A stretch of DNA of 64,000 bases from positions 496,001-560,000 of the forward strand of contig NZ_CANLNB010000002.1 of NCBI RefSeq assembly GCF_947492455.1, given 5' to 3'. A program made the position numbers and the translations under genes. The stretch is from an uncultured Aliiroseovarius sp. GTDB taxonomy: Bacteria; Pseudomonadota; Alphaproteobacteria; Rhodobacterales; Rhodobacteraceae. The first letter of the stretch is position 1. Each line of letters starts with the position of its first letter. The notes below the pieces were generated by a model. The model was not told the DNA's origin. It ran no database searches and was given only the letters and a program-made list of their open reading frames with translations. Shown piece by piece: positions 24,559-34,264 of the stretch.

Positions 24559-25773
24559 ATGCCGACCGAAAAGTTCACCTTCCCCGGACATTCCGGTCAC
24601 GATCTGGCCGCGCGTTTGGACCTGCCGGATGGCCCACATCTGGCGACCGCGCTGTTTGCCCATTGCTTCACCTGCGGCAAGGATATCGCGGCTGCGCGTC
24701 GGATCTCGGCCCGCCTCGCCGCGCTTGGCATCGCCGTCCTGCGGTTTGACTTTACCGGCCTTGGCCACTCTGACGGGGATTTCGAGAACACCAGCTTCAC
24801 CTCGAACGTGCGCGATTTGGAAAATGCCGCCAAGGCGCTTCGTGACCGCGGCTACCCGCCCGCCCTGTTGATTGGCCACTCGCTTGGCGGGGCGGCTGTG
24901 ATCAAGGCGGCCTCCCACCTGTCGGACATTCAGGCGGTCGTGACCATCGGCGCGCCTGCCGACCCCTCGCACGTTATCGAGAATTTCGAACACGCTTTGC
25001 CCGACATCGCCGCCGATGGGGCAACCGAAGTCTGTTTGGGTGGGCGCCCCTTCCGCATCGGATCAGGCTTCGTGGATGATGTGCGCGAACACCAACTGGA
25101 CGAGGCGCTGCAATCCCTGAACGCCGCCCTTCTGGTCCTGCACGCCCCGCGCGATCAGATCGTCTCGATCGACAACGCGGCGACGCTCTTCATGGGGGCC
25201 AAGCATCCGAAAAGCTTCATTACGCTGGACGATGCCGACCACCTGATCAGCCGGGCAAGTGACGCCGAATACGTGGCCGAGGTGATCGCCACTTGGGCCA
25301 CGAAATACGTCAACCTCGCTCCGCCCGCCCCGCCCATCGGCGCGCCCGAGGGCATCGTCCGCGTGTCCGAGGCCGACCCACGCGGCTTCCTGCAGGACAT
25401 CCAGTCCGGCCCGAAACACCACACCGTCGCGGACGAGCCGCTTGCCTATGGTGGCACCAATAAGGGTATGTCCCCTTATGGCTTTCTGTCAGCGGGGCTA
25501 GGCGCCTGCACCTCGATGACCATCCGCATGTACGCCCGCCGCAAGGGCTGGCCGCTAGACCATGTCCGGGTCGAGGTGTTCCACGACAAGGTCCACGCCC
25601 AAGATGCCGAAACCGGAGCGAAAAACCGGATCGACACCTTCCGGCGTGAAATCCACCTGACGGGCGATCTGGATGCCGATCAACGCCAGCGCCTTCTGGA
25701 AATCGCAGACCGCTGCCCGGTGCATCGCACGCTTGAAAACTCCAGCCATATCGAAACCGTGTTGGCCGACTGA
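24559..25773 (+). CDS. Alpha/beta hydrolase - OsmC fusion protein
   Basis: 404 residues from ATG 24559 (MPTEKFTFPGHSGHDLAARLDLP, ribosome site AGGAG). Residues 1-250 are an alpha/beta hydrolase with nucleophile Ser108 in IGHSLGGAAV, acid in HAPRDQIVSI and His in DDADHLISR. Residues 260-404 are an OsmC-type peroxide-reductase domain with Cys in GLGACTSMTIRMYARRKGWPLDHV and in ADRCPVHRTLE. OsmC removes organic hydroperoxides with dihydrolipoyl thiols; the fused hydrolase may release or detoxify lipid esters. This two-domain design is known in alphaproteobacteria. Stands alone between a demethylase gene and alr. Confidence 0.93.
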   Translation: MPTEKFTFPGHSGHDLAARLDLPDGPHLATALFAHCFTCGKDIAAARRISARLAALGIAVLRFDFTGLGHSDGDFENTSFTSNVRDLENAAKALRDRGYPPALLIGHSLGGAAVIKAASHLSDIQAVVTIGAPADPSHVIENFEHALPDIAADGATEVCLGGRPFRIGSGFVDDVREHQLDEALQSLNAALLVLHAPRDQIVSIDNAATLFMGAKHPKSFITLDDADHLISRASDAEYVAEVIATWATKYVNLAPPAPPIGAPEGIVRVSEADPRGFLQDIQSGPKHHTVADEPLAYGGTNKGMSPYGFLSAGLGACTSMTIRMYARRKGWPLDHVRVEVFHDKVHAQDAETGAKNRIDTFRREIHLTGDLDADQRQRLLEIADRCPVHRTLENSSHIETVLAD

Positions 25774-25864
25774 CACAGCACACTGACGGGCGAAATCCGC
25801 GTGCAGGTGCTGCGCGTCCGCTTTTTACCTTGACCCGGGCCACCGCTCCGTCAAAAACCCCTGT

Positions 25865-26914
25865 ATGAGTACGGGCAGACTGACAATTGATCTGGATGCA
25901 GTGGTCGCAAACTGGCGGGCGCTGGATGCAAAAAGTGGGGCAGAGGTTCAGACCGCTGCCGTGGTAAAAGCCGACGCCTATGGGCTTGGCGTGGGCAAGG
26001 TTGGGCGTGCATTGGCCGCCGCTGGCGCACGGCGCTTCTTTGTGGCCGCCGCCGAAGAAGGGGCCGACCTGCGCGAAGCCCTTGGCCCCGGCCCCGAAAT
26101 CAGCGTCTTTTCGGGCCATATGTCCGGCGATACCGATATGGTCCACGATCTGGGCCTTGTGCCGATGCTGAACTCGGTCGAACAAGTCACCCGCCATTTG
26201 GAAGCGCTCCCCGGCCATCCGTTCGGCATTCAGCTGGACACGGGCATGAACCGCCTGGGGATGGAACCCGCCGAATGGGCCGCCCTGCGTGACATCCTGC
26301 TACCGCAAAACCCGCGCCTGATCATGAGCCATCTGGCCTGCGCGGACGAACCGGATCACCCGATGAACCACCAGCAGCTGTCGGCGTTCCACGACATGAC
26401 CGACGGGGTTCAGGTTCCGCGCAGCCTTGCGGCCACCGGCGGCATCCTTCTGGGGCCGGATTATCACTTCGATCTGACCCGCCCCGGCATCGGCCTCTAT
26501 GGCGGCTTCCCGTTCGAGGACGCCCAAACCGTTGTCCACCTGGACCTGCCCGTCATCCAAATCCGCGATGTCGCAGAAGGCGAGACCGTGGGCTATTCGA
26601 ACACCTGGCGCGCCGAACGCCCGTCCCGCGTGGCGACCGTTGCCGCGGGCTATGCCGACGGTCTGAACCGTCACCTGTCGAACCAAGCCGTGATGTTTTT
26701 CGAGGACACGCCCTGCCCCATTCTGGGCCGCGTTTCGATGGATATGATCGGGGTAGACGTGACCCATCTGCGCGACACGCCGAAATTCCTGACCATGATG
26801 TCGGACCAACAGACCGTTGATGATCTGGCCGAGATCGCGGGCACCATTGGCTATGAGTTCCTGACCCAACTGGGCCACCGCTATCACCGCCACTATGCAC
26901 GGGGCCGCGCATGA
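25865..26914 (+). CDS. alr: Alanine racemase
   Basis: 349 residues. The PLP lysine is Lys35 in [12 protein letters not shown], and the catalytic Tyr region is [47 protein letters not shown] is the second family motif. It makes D-Ala for peptidoglycan. The TGA overlaps the mlaE ATG (ATGA), so it is translated together with the lipid transporter genes, an uncommon partnership. No substrate-specific difference from biosynthetic racemases is seen. Confidence 0.96.
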   Translation: MSTGRLTIDLDAVVANWRALDAKSGAEVQTAAVVKADAYGLGVGKVGRALAAAGARRFFVAAAEEGADLREALGPGPEISVFSGHMSGDTDMVHDLGLVPMLNSVEQVTRHLEALPGHPFGIQLDTGMNRLGMEPAEWAALRDILLPQNPRLIMSHLACADEPDHPMNHQQLSAFHDMTDGVQVPRSLAATGGILLGPDYHFDLTRPGIGLYGGFPFEDAQTVVHLDLPVIQIRDVAEGETVGYSNTWRAERPSRVATVAAGYADGLNRHLSNQAVMFFEDTPCPILGRVSMDMIGVDVTHLRDTPKFLTMMSDQQTVDDLAEIAGTIGYEFLTQLGHRYHRHYARGRA

Positions 26915-27696
26915 ACGCCGTGACCAGACCCTTGGCCACCATTGGCCGCGTGACCCTTGGGTTTCTGGCGCTTGTCGGACGCGTGGCGATCTTTGCGGGC
27001 CAATCTATCGCCCATATCGTCCGCCCACCCTTTTACCCGCGCGAGTTTCTGACTGCCGTTCTGAACATCGGTTACTTCAGCTTACCCGTCGTTGGCCTGA
27101 CCGCGATCTTCACCGGCGCGGCGCTTGCCCTTCAGATCTATTCCGGCGGCCAGCGGTTCTCGGCCGAGGCCGTGGTGCCCCAGATCGTCGCCATCGGTAT
27201 GGTCCGCGAACTTGGCCCGGTGCTGGTCGGCTTGATGATTGCGGCGCGTGTGACCTCATCCATTGCGGCCGAAATCGCCACGATGAAAGTGACCGAGCAG
27301 ATTGACGCCCTTGTCACCCTCTCGACCCACCCGATGAAATACCTGACTGCCCCGCGCGTGTTGGCCGCGACGCTGGTCGTACCGCTTCTGGTTGGCATCG
27401 GCGACATCATCGGCATCATGGGCGGCTTCATCGTCGGCACCCAACAACTTGGCTTTGCCACCGGCCCCTACCTGAACAACACTTGGAACTTCCTCGAGAT
27501 GTCCGACATCGTGTCCTCGCTGATCAAGGGCGCGGCCTTTGGTTTTATCGCCGCCGTTATGGGCTGCTATCACGGGATGCGCTCGGGTCGCGGCGCGCAG
27601 GGCGTTGGTCGGGCCACCAAAACCTCGGTCGAGGCCGCCGCCGTCCTGATCCTTGCCGCCAACTTCCTTCTCACCAGCTTCTTCTTTGCCACATGA
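26911..27696 (+). CDS. mlaE: MlaE-type lipid ABC transporter permease
   Basis: 261 residues with about five hydrophobic segments. The DUF140/MlaE signature is [64 protein letters not shown], including the cytoplasmic elbow-helix Glu. The end [40 protein letters not shown] is conserved. It is the permease that, with MlaF, moves phospholipids across the inner membrane. Overlaps alr and mlaF by ATGA. The substrate-binding MCE protein (MlaD) is not encoded next to it. Confidence 0.94.
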   Translation: MNAVTRPLATIGRVTLGFLALVGRVAIFAGQSIAHIVRPPFYPREFLTAVLNIGYFSLPVVGLTAIFTGAALALQIYSGGQRFSAEAVVPQIVAIGMVRELGPVLVGLMIAARVTSSIAAEIATMKVTEQIDALVTLSTHPMKYLTAPRVLAATLVVPLLVGIGDIIGIMGGFIVGTQQLGFATGPYLNNTWNFLEMSDIVSSLIKGAAFGFIAAVMGCYHGMRSGRGAQGVGRATKTSVEAAAVLILAANFLLTSFFFAT

Positions 27697-28439
27697 TTGA
27701 ACTGACAAACGTCCATAAAGCCTTTGGCCCGAAGCGTGTTCTGGATGGGGTAGACCTGACCATTAACCGCGGCGAAAGCATGGTGATCATCGGCGGCTCC
27801 GGCACCGGGAAATCGGTGCTGTTGAAGTGCATTCTGGGCCTGATGGTGCAGGATCAGGGAACAATCACGCTGGACGGCGAAGACACCTCAAAAGTCGAGC
27901 GGGACGCCTTTCTGGCCCGGTTCGGCATGCTCTTTCAGGGCGGCGCACTGTTTGACAGTCTGCCCGTCTGGCAAAACGTCGCCTTCCGCCTGCTGCGCGG
28001 GTCGCTGGCGAAACCCAAAGAAGAGGCCCGCGAGATCGCGATCGAGAAACTGCGCCGCGTGGGTCTGACCCCAGATGTGGCCGACCTGTTCCCGGCGGAA
28101 CTCTCGGGCGGCATGCAAAAACGCGTCGGCCTTGCCCGCGCCATCGCCGCCGAGCCCGAGATCATCTTCTTCGACGAGCCCACCACCGGCCTTGACCCGA
28201 TCATGTCCGGCGTCATCAACGACCTGATCCGCGAAATCGTCGTCGAAATGGGCGCCACCGCCATGACCATCACCCATGACATGTCATCCGTCCGCGTGAT
28301 CGCCGACCACGTCGCGATGCTGCACGGGGGCAAGATCCAATGGACCGGCCCCGTTGGCGACATGGACAATTCGGGCGACCCCTACGTGACGCAGTTTATT
28401 TCCGGCAGCGCTGAGGGACCGATTGAGGCGGTAAGGTAG
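27693..28439 (+). CDS. mlaF: MlaF-type lipid ABC transporter ATP-binding protein
   Basis: 248 residues from ATG 27693 ([22 protein letters not shown]), overlapping the mlaE stop. Walker A is GGSGTGKSVLLK, the Q-loop FGMLFQGGALFDSLPVWQNVAF is of the Mla type, the signature is LSGGMQKRVGLARAIA, Walker B is IIFFDEPTTGLDP, and the H-loop is MTITHD. It powers the permease. The reading frame continues upstream of 27693 only by chance. Third gene of alr-mlaE-mlaF. Confidence 0.95.
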   Translation: MIELTNVHKAFGPKRVLDGVDLTINRGESMVIIGGSGTGKSVLLKCILGLMVQDQGTITLDGEDTSKVERDAFLARFGMLFQGGALFDSLPVWQNVAFRLLRGSLAKPKEEAREIAIEKLRRVGLTPDVADLFPAELSGGMQKRVGLARAIAAEPEIIFFDEPTTGLDPIMSGVINDLIREIVVEMGATAMTITHDMSSVRVIADHVAMLHGGKIQWTGPVGDMDNSGDPYVTQFISGSAEGPIEAVR

Positions 28440-28520
28440 CTTTCTTCAGCGGGAAAACCTTTTCATTTCTCCCCGAACACCGGCCTTGCGAAATCGCCTT
28501 CGAGGGCTTTCATAGATTCC

Positions 28521-28961
28521 ATGACACTTCGCTATCTCAACCTCGCCCTCCTGATCGCTTTCCCCATCGCATGGTTCGCGCCGCTAATGCATGCGGGCAT
28601 CAACCTGCCCCTCTTCGGGCTAAAAGAGGTCAGCGTCGTCTCGGGTCTGCAAGCGCTGTGGGACACGGACGTGGTCCTCGCCCTGCTGGTCACTTTCTTC
28701 GCCGTCTTCGCGCCGATCCTGAAAGTGCTTGGCCTCGCGCTCATCCAGTTCGGCATGATGCGCCGCCGGATGCTGCCCGCGTTCAACGTCTTGGGCAAAC
28801 TCGCGATGGCCGATGTCTTTTTGATCGCGCTCTATATCGTGATCGTGAAGGGCGTGGGTTTGGCAAAGATCGAGACCGGCTGGGGTCTTTATCTCTTCAC
28901 CGCCTGCATCCTGACCTCCATCGCGCTGAGTTTCGCGACGGCGAAACGCCAAAAAGCCTGA
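28521..28961 (+). CDS. PqiA-domain membrane protein
   Basis: 146 residues with four hydrophobic segments. The paraquat-inducible-protein-A core is visible as FFAVFAPILKVLGLALIQFG, GKLAMADVFLIALYIVIVKG and KIETGWGLYLFTACILTSIAL. The zinc-ribbon part of full PqiA proteins is absent, and it has one domain where E. coli PqiA has two. PqiA works with MCE proteins in membrane lipid transport, which may link it to mlaEF 81 bases upstream. The gene could be in the same transcript. Confidence 0.82.
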   Translation: MTLRYLNLALLIAFPIAWFAPLMHAGINLPLFGLKEVSVVSGLQALWDTDVVLALLVTFFAVFAPILKVLGLALIQFGMMRRRMLPAFNVLGKLAMADVFLIALYIVIVKGVGLAKIETGWGLYLFTACILTSIALSFATAKRQKA

Positions 28962-29016
28962 CGGGACAGCCGCCTAACCCCTTGCGCAGGCGGTCCCAAC
29001 CGGGCAGAAATTCCGC

Positions 29017-30384
29017 ATGGCAAAAGCACAAAAAACCTTCACCTGTTCGGCCTGCGGGGCCAGCTCCTCGAAATGGTCCGGGCGCTGCGAGGCGTGTGGG
29101 GAATGGAACACCATCAGCGAAGAAGCACCGCTGAGCGCGGGGCCAGCCTCGAAATCCTTGGGCGGCAAGCGCGGGGCATCGATTGCCCTGACCGATCTGT
29201 CCACAGAAGAGGCCCCTCCCCCCCGCACCGAATGCGGCATGGGAGAGCTGGACCGCGTGCTGGGTGGCGGCTTGGTCCCCGGCTCCGCCATCCTTGTGGG
29301 CGGCGATCCCGGCATCGGGAAATCCACCCTGCTTTTGCAGGCTGCCGCGCGCTTCGCACAAGCTGGCCTGCCCACGATCTATGTCTCGGGCGAGGAAGCC
29401 TCGGCCCAAGTTCGCATGCGTGCGCAGCGCTTGGGGCTGGCAGATGCGCCCGTCCGGCTGGCCGCCGAAACCAACCTCCGCGACATCATGACGACGCTGG
29501 ACAATGAACGTCCCGCGCTGGCCATCATCGACTCGATTCAGACCATGTGGGCCGACAATGTGGACAGCGCGCCGGGGTCCGTCAGTCAGGTTCGCGCTGC
29601 CGCGCACGAGTTGACGACCTTCGCCAAGAAACGCGGGATTTCCGTCGTTCTGGTGGGCCACGTCACCAAGGAAGGCCAAATCGCTGGCCCGCGCGTGGTC
29701 GAACACATGGTCGACACGGTGCTCTATTTCGAAGGCGAGCGCGGGCATCAGTTCCGCATCCTGCGCGCCGTGAAGAACCGGTTTGGCCCAGCGGATGAAA
29801 TAGGCGTGTTCGAGATGACGGGGGCTGGTCTGTCTGAGGTGGTAAACCCATCCGCCCTGTTCCTGTCCGACCGCGAAGACCCAGCACCCGGGTCCGTGGT
29901 CTTCGCAGGCATCGAAGGCACGCGCCCGGTTTTGGTCGAGCTGCAAGCGCTCGTCGCGCCCTCGCCGCACTCGCAACCCCGCCGGTCGGTACTGGGCTGG
30001 GACAGCGGGCGCCTTGCCATGATCCTCGCCGTGCTCGAAGCCCGCTGCGGCATCCCGTTTGCCGGGCTCGACGTCTATCTAAACGTCGCCGGCGGCATGA
30101 AAATCTCGGAACCTGCAGCCGATCTGGCTGTGGCGGCGGCGCTACTTTCCGCGCGCGAGGACGCCTCGATCCCCAAAGACACTGTGGTTTTTGGCGAAAT
30201 CAGTCTATCAGGGGCATTGCGGCCCGTTGGACAGACCGAAAACCGGTTGAAAGAAGCCCAAAAACTTGGTTTCACGTCTGCGATAGCGCCAACGCGCAGC
30301 AAGACCGGCTCGGGCTCTGGGCTGAACATACAAAAGATGTCGGACCTGACCGGGTTCGTCGGAGACATATTCGGGGCCGGATAG
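29017..30384 (+). CDS. radA: DNA repair protein RadA
   Basis: 455 residues. N-terminal C4 zinc finger CSACGASSSKWSGRCEACGEWN (residues 9-30), Walker A GGDPGIGKSTLL, Walker B ALAIIDSIQTMW, the RadA-specific KNRFGPADEIGVFEM, and a Lon-like C-terminal domain (LNVAGGMKISEPAADLAVAAALLSA and GEISLSGALRPV). A RecA-like helicase that drives branch migration in recombination. Complete and of standard length. Tandem with cvpA. Confidence 0.97.
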   Translation: MAKAQKTFTCSACGASSSKWSGRCEACGEWNTISEEAPLSAGPASKSLGGKRGASIALTDLSTEEAPPPRTECGMGELDRVLGGGLVPGSAILVGGDPGIGKSTLLLQAAARFAQAGLPTIYVSGEEASAQVRMRAQRLGLADAPVRLAAETNLRDIMTTLDNERPALAIIDSIQTMWADNVDSAPGSVSQVRAAAHELTTFAKKRGISVVLVGHVTKEGQIAGPRVVEHMVDTVLYFEGERGHQFRILRAVKNRFGPADEIGVFEMTGAGLSEVVNPSALFLSDREDPAPGSVVFAGIEGTRPVLVELQALVAPSPHSQPRRSVLGWDSGRLAMILAVLEARCGIPFAGLDVYLNVAGGMKISEPAADLAVAAALLSAREDASIPKDTVVFGEISLSGALRPVGQTENRLKEAQKLGFTSAIAPTRSKTGSGSGLNIQKMSDLTGFVGDIFGAG

Positions 30385-30435
30385 GCCCAACAACAGGGAC
30401 GGTATCGGGACAATATCCGAACCGAAGTGACGATA

Positions 30436-31017
30436 ATGGAAGGTTTCACGCTGATTGACGGGATCGTGGCAGCGGTCATTCTTATCTCGGCAATTCTGGC
30501 ATATTCGCGCGGGTTCGTCCGCGAAGGGATGTCGATCCTAGGTTGGGTTGCCGCCGCGGTTCTGGCCTATATCTTTGCCCCGCGCGCCCTGCCGCTGATC
30601 AAGGAAATCCCGGTTCTGAAAGACTTCATCGCCGACAGCTGCGAGCTGTCGATGATTGCGGCCTTCGCGGGCGTCTTTGCCTTGGCGCTGGTGGTCGTAT
30701 CGATCTTCACACCGCTGTTTTCTTCGGCCGTGCAGCGTTCGGCCCTTGGCGGGCTGGACCAGGCGCTTGGCTTCATCTTCGGCGTGCTGCGTGGCCTTGT
30801 ATTGGTGGCAATCGCGCTGGTGGTCTACGACCGCATCGTGACGACCGATACGATCCCGATGGTGGATGACAGCCGCACTGCCAAAATCTTCGCCCGCACG
30901 CAGGATCGCATCAACGAACAGATCCCCGAGGACGCGCCCGGCTGGATCGTCGGCAAATACGAAGAGCTGGTCGGTGCCTGCTCGGGCGGTTTGCCCACCA
31001 CCGAGACCGGAAACTGA
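30436..31017 (+). CDS. cvpA: CvpA family membrane protein
   Basis: 193 residues from ATG 30436; a GTG three codons upstream is possible. Four hydrophobic segments: GIVAAVILISAILAYSRGF, ILGWVAAAVLAYIFA, MIAAFAGVFALALVVVSIF, LGGLDQALGFIFGVLRGLVLVAIAL. The ILGW and GGLDQALGF motifs are those of the CvpA family, needed for colicin V export in E. coli and adjacent to purF there. purF follows here as well, a conserved neighbourhood. No direct enzymatic role is known. Confidence 0.93.
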   Translation: MEGFTLIDGIVAAVILISAILAYSRGFVREGMSILGWVAAAVLAYIFAPRALPLIKEIPVLKDFIADSCELSMIAAFAGVFALALVVVSIFTPLFSSAVQRSALGGLDQALGFIFGVLRGLVLVAIALVVYDRIVTTDTIPMVDDSRTAKIFARTQDRINEQIPEDAPGWIVGKYEELVGACSGGLPTTETGN

Positions 31018-31024
31018 TCCCATC

Positions 31025-31055
31025 ACAACGCGCCCCCGGGCGCGTTGTTTCGTTT
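31025..31055 (+). terminator. cvpA terminator
   Basis: ACAACGCGCCC paired with GGGCGCGTTGT, then TTCGTTTC; 8 bases after the cvpA stop. It separates cvpA from purF. Confidence 0.75.
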
Positions 31056-31158
31056 CAGGGGCTAGAATTAATCGCCCCGGCATTGTGATAGTTTGATGAC
31101 ACGGGCCAACCTCTCCAGTAAGAGAGGCCCAACGCCACGGAATCGGAGACCGCTGCTC

Positions 31159-32643
31159 ATGTCCGACACCTCGCCCGCCTGCCCTTCCACCATGCCATTC
31201 GCGCATCCGTTTGATGACGACAAGCTAAAAGAAGAGTGTGGCGTTTTCGGCGTCATCGGCCTGAAAGACGCGGCCAACTTCGTCGCGCTTGGCCTGCACG
31301 CCCTGCAACACCGCGGACAAGAAGCAGGCGGCATCGTCTGCCATGACCCGGTTGAAGGCTTCAACTCGGCCCGCCGCTTTGGCTATGTGCGCGACAACTT
31401 CACCAAGGCCAGCGTGATGGAGACCCTGCCGGGTCCGCTGTCCATCGGCCATGTGCGCTATTCCACCGCCGGATCGAAAGGCGCCGTCATCCGCGACGTG
31501 CAGCCCTTCTTTGGCGAGTTTTCGATGGGTGGCGCTGCGATTGCCCATAACGGCAACATCACCAATGCCGACGCCTTGCGCCGCGAGCTGATCGAGCGCG
31601 GCTCGATCTTCCAAAGCTCGTCGGACAGTGAATGCATCATTCACCTGATGGCCCGCTCGCTACAACGCACCATCCCCGAGCGGATGGAAGACGCGCTGCG
31701 TCGTGTCGAAGGCGCGTTCTCGGTGGTGGCTATGACCCGCACCAAACTGATGGGTGTGCGCGACCCGCACGGGGTACGTCCGCTGGTTCTGGGCAAGCTG
31801 GGCGACGGCTGGGTTCTGTCGTCGGAAACCTGCGCGCTGGACATCATCGGTGCCGAGTTCATCCGCGAGATCGAACCGGGCGAGATGGTCGTCATCACCG
31901 ACGAGGGCGTCGAAAGCAGCTTCCCGTTCCGCCCGCAGCCCTCGAAGTTCTGCATCTTCGAACACGTCTATTTCTCACGCCCCGACAGCTCGTATGGCGG
32001 TCGCTCGGTCTATGAAACCCGCCGTCAGATCGGTGTGGAACTGGCCCGCGAAACACCCGTCGAGGCCGATCTGGTTTGCCCGATCCCGGACAGCGGCGTG
32101 CCCTCGGCCATCGGCTATAGCCAAGAAAGCGGCATCCCCTATGCCCTGGGCATCATCCGCAACCAATATATGGGCCGCACCTTCATCGAGCCGACCGAGC
32201 AGATCCGCAACATGGGTGTGCGCCTGAAGCTGAACGTGAACCGCGCCCTGATCCGCGGCAAACGTGTGGTTCTGGTCGATGACAGCGTGGTGCGCGGCAC
32301 CACGACCCGCAAGATCAAAGAAATGCTGCTGGACGCAGGTGCCAAGGAAGTCCACTTCCGCATCGCGTCCCCCCCCACTGCATGGCCTTGCTTCTACGGC
32401 GTCGACACCCCCAACCGCGAAAAGCTGCTGGCCGCCCAGATGACCGAAGACGAGATGTGCGAGCATCTGAAGGTCGATAGCCTAAAATTCATCTCGCTCG
32501 ACGGCCTCTACCGCGCCGTTGGCGAGGCCGAAGGCCGCAACAAAGAGTGCCCGCAATATTGCGACGCGTGTTTCTCGGGTGAATATCCGGTGACGCCTGC
32601 GGACCAGATCGAAAAAGGGTTCGAGCTGAAGGCGGCGGAGTAA
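31159..32643 (+). CDS. purF: Amidophosphoribosyltransferase
   Basis: 494 residues from ATG 31159 (ribosome site GGAGA); ATG 31192 would also work. The Ntn-type glutaminase begins at the Cys of KEECGVFGVIG after a short propeptide, with ALQHRGQEAGGI and GHVRYSTAGSK. The phosphoribosyltransferase half has VVLVDDSVVRGTTTRKI. It catalyses the first committed step of purine synthesis. Complete; follows cvpA after a terminator. Confidence 0.97.
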   Translation: MSDTSPACPSTMPFAHPFDDDKLKEECGVFGVIGLKDAANFVALGLHALQHRGQEAGGIVCHDPVEGFNSARRFGYVRDNFTKASVMETLPGPLSIGHVRYSTAGSKGAVIRDVQPFFGEFSMGGAAIAHNGNITNADALRRELIERGSIFQSSSDSECIIHLMARSLQRTIPERMEDALRRVEGAFSVVAMTRTKLMGVRDPHGVRPLVLGKLGDGWVLSSETCALDIIGAEFIREIEPGEMVVITDEGVESSFPFRPQPSKFCIFEHVYFSRPDSSYGGRSVYETRRQIGVELARETPVEADLVCPIPDSGVPSAIGYSQESGIPYALGIIRNQYMGRTFIEPTEQIRNMGVRLKLNVNRALIRGKRVVLVDDSVVRGTTTRKIKEMLLDAGAKEVHFRIASPPTAWPCFYGVDTPNREKLLAAQMTEDEMCEHLKVDSLKFISLDGLYRAVGEAEGRNKECPQYCDACFSGEYPVTPADQIEKGFELKAAE

Positions 32644-32681
32644 ACTCCGCTAGCGCCTCGAATGCTCCAAGCGAGACATCT

Positions 32682-33335
32682 ATGACCGACACACAGAAAA
32701 TCGCCCTCGTAACCGGTGCATCGCGTGGCCTTGGCGCCGCCCTCGCGCTGGAGCTGTCCAAAACCCATCACGTTGTGGCCGTGGGCCGCACGACGGGTGC
32801 GTTGGAAGAGCTGGATGACAAGATCAAGGCTGCCGGTGGCTCTGCCACGCTGGCGCCGATGGATGTGACCAACAAGGACGCGATGGCGCATCTGTGTCGG
32901 TCGATCCATGATCGGTGGGGGCCGATTGATGTCTGGGCGCATACGGCGATTTACGGCCCTGCCCTGATGCCGACCCCTGATCTGGACGACAAGGGCTGGA
33001 CGCAGGCGTGGAACACGAATGTCGAGGCAACGCGCAACCTGATCTACATGGTCAACGCGCTGATGACCGACGACAGCACCGCGCTGTTCTTTGCAGACGA
33101 CCATGCGGGCGAGAAGTTCTTTGCAGGCTATGGTGCGACCAAGGCCGCGCAAGTCGCAATGGTGCGCAGCTGGGCGGCTGAGAACGCCAATATCGGCCCG
33201 CGTGTGGTCGTGGCAGAACCCAAGCCTTTGGCGACCTCAATGCGCGCACGGTTTTTCCCCGGCGAAGACCGCAGCAAACTGGCCCCGGTCGAAGACGAGG
33301 CAAAGCGCATCCTGTCCGAAGCGGACCTCGCCTAA
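32682..33335 (+). CDS. SDR-family protein with altered active site
   Basis: 217 residues. The Rossmann motif TGASRGLG and the YGATK pair (Tyr-x3-Lys) place it in the classical short-chain dehydrogenases. Two usual elements are altered: the NNAG turn reads AHTAIYG, and the segment that normally carries the catalytic Ser reads FFADDHAG, with no Ser at the expected position 13 residues before the Tyr. It may be a weak or non-standard oxidoreductase or a regulator. The start has a poor ribosome site. It follows purF by 38 bases. Confidence 0.85.
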   Translation: MTDTQKIALVTGASRGLGAALALELSKTHHVVAVGRTTGALEELDDKIKAAGGSATLAPMDVTNKDAMAHLCRSIHDRWGPIDVWAHTAIYGPALMPTPDLDDKGWTQAWNTNVEATRNLIYMVNALMTDDSTALFFADDHAGEKFFAGYGATKAAQVAMVRSWAAENANIGPRVVVAEPKPLATSMRARFFPGEDRSKLAPVEDEAKRILSEADLA

Positions 33336-33466
33336 AACTCTGGCCGGATCGCAACGGTTTTCACTTCGTCGCCCTAACACCGCCCGCCGTGCTTGCTGCA
33401 CCGGCGTCGCTGCCCTATTGAATGGCCAAAGGCCACCAAATCAGGGCTCGGCGGAAAGGGCACACC

Positions 33467-34264
33467 ATGCGCATTCTCATCACCAATGACGACGGGATCA
33501 ATGCGCCCGGCCTGAAAGTGGCCGAAGCCATCGCACAGCAGGTCGCGCAGGATCTGGCCGGTGAAAAGGCCGAGATCTGGACCGTCGCCCCCGCGTTCGA
33601 GCAATCCGGCGTTGGCCACTGCATTTCCTACACCAGCCCCTTTATGATCGCCGAGCTTGCCCCGCGCCGTTTCGCCGCCGAGGGCAGCCCCGCCGACTGT
33701 GTGCTGGCCGCGCTTTATGATGTCATGCCCGAACGCCCCGATCTGGTGATTTCTGGCGTGAACCGGGGCAATAACTCGGCCGAAAACGCGCTTTATTCCG
33801 GTACGCTGGGCGCCGCGATGGAAGCCGCCCTGCAAGGCCTGCCCGCCATCGCCCTGTCGCAATATATGGGTGTGGGCACCAAGGATCTGGACAGCGTGTT
33901 TCAAGCCGCAGCCGCTTACGGCCCCGAGATCGTGCGCAAATTGGTCGAGGCCGGTCCGTGGGACAAGGGCGCGAACTATCCGATCTTCTACAACGTGAAC
34001 TTCCCGCCGGTCGCCGCCGATCTGGTCAAGGGGATCCGCACCGCGCCGCAAGGCTGGCGCCACGACGCGTTTTTCGGGGCCGAGGCGCATCACAGCCCCT
34101 CTGGCCGCAAGTTCCTGTGGATCAAGGGCGGGCCGCAAGCCACCCCGTCCGAGCCGGGCATGGACCTGACGGTGAATCTGGAAGGCTACGTCTCGGTCAC
34201 CCCGATGCGGGCAGATCTGACCGCGCATGACCATCTGGCCACGCTGGAAGGGCTGTTTGAATGA
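33467..34264 (+). CDS. surE: 5'-nucleotidase SurE
   Basis: 265 residues from ATG 33467 (AAGGG upstream). The metal-binding NDDGINAPG, the [25 protein letters not shown] motif and FYNVNFPP are all present. It removes phosphate from nucleoside 5'-monophosphates and polyphosphates. It overlaps pcm by ATGA and is followed by an nlpD-like gene, the same surE-pcm-nlpD order known from E. coli, although no rpoS follows. Confidence 0.96.
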   Translation: MRILITNDDGINAPGLKVAEAIAQQVAQDLAGEKAEIWTVAPAFEQSGVGHCISYTSPFMIAELAPRRFAAEGSPADCVLAALYDVMPERPDLVISGVNRGNNSAENALYSGTLGAAMEAALQGLPAIALSQYMGVGTKDLDSVFQAAAAYGPEIVRKLVEAGPWDKGANYPIFYNVNFPPVAADLVKGIRTAPQGWRHDAFFGAEAHHSPSGRKFLWIKGGPQATPSEPGMDLTVNLEGYVSVTPMRADLTAHDHLATLEGLFE

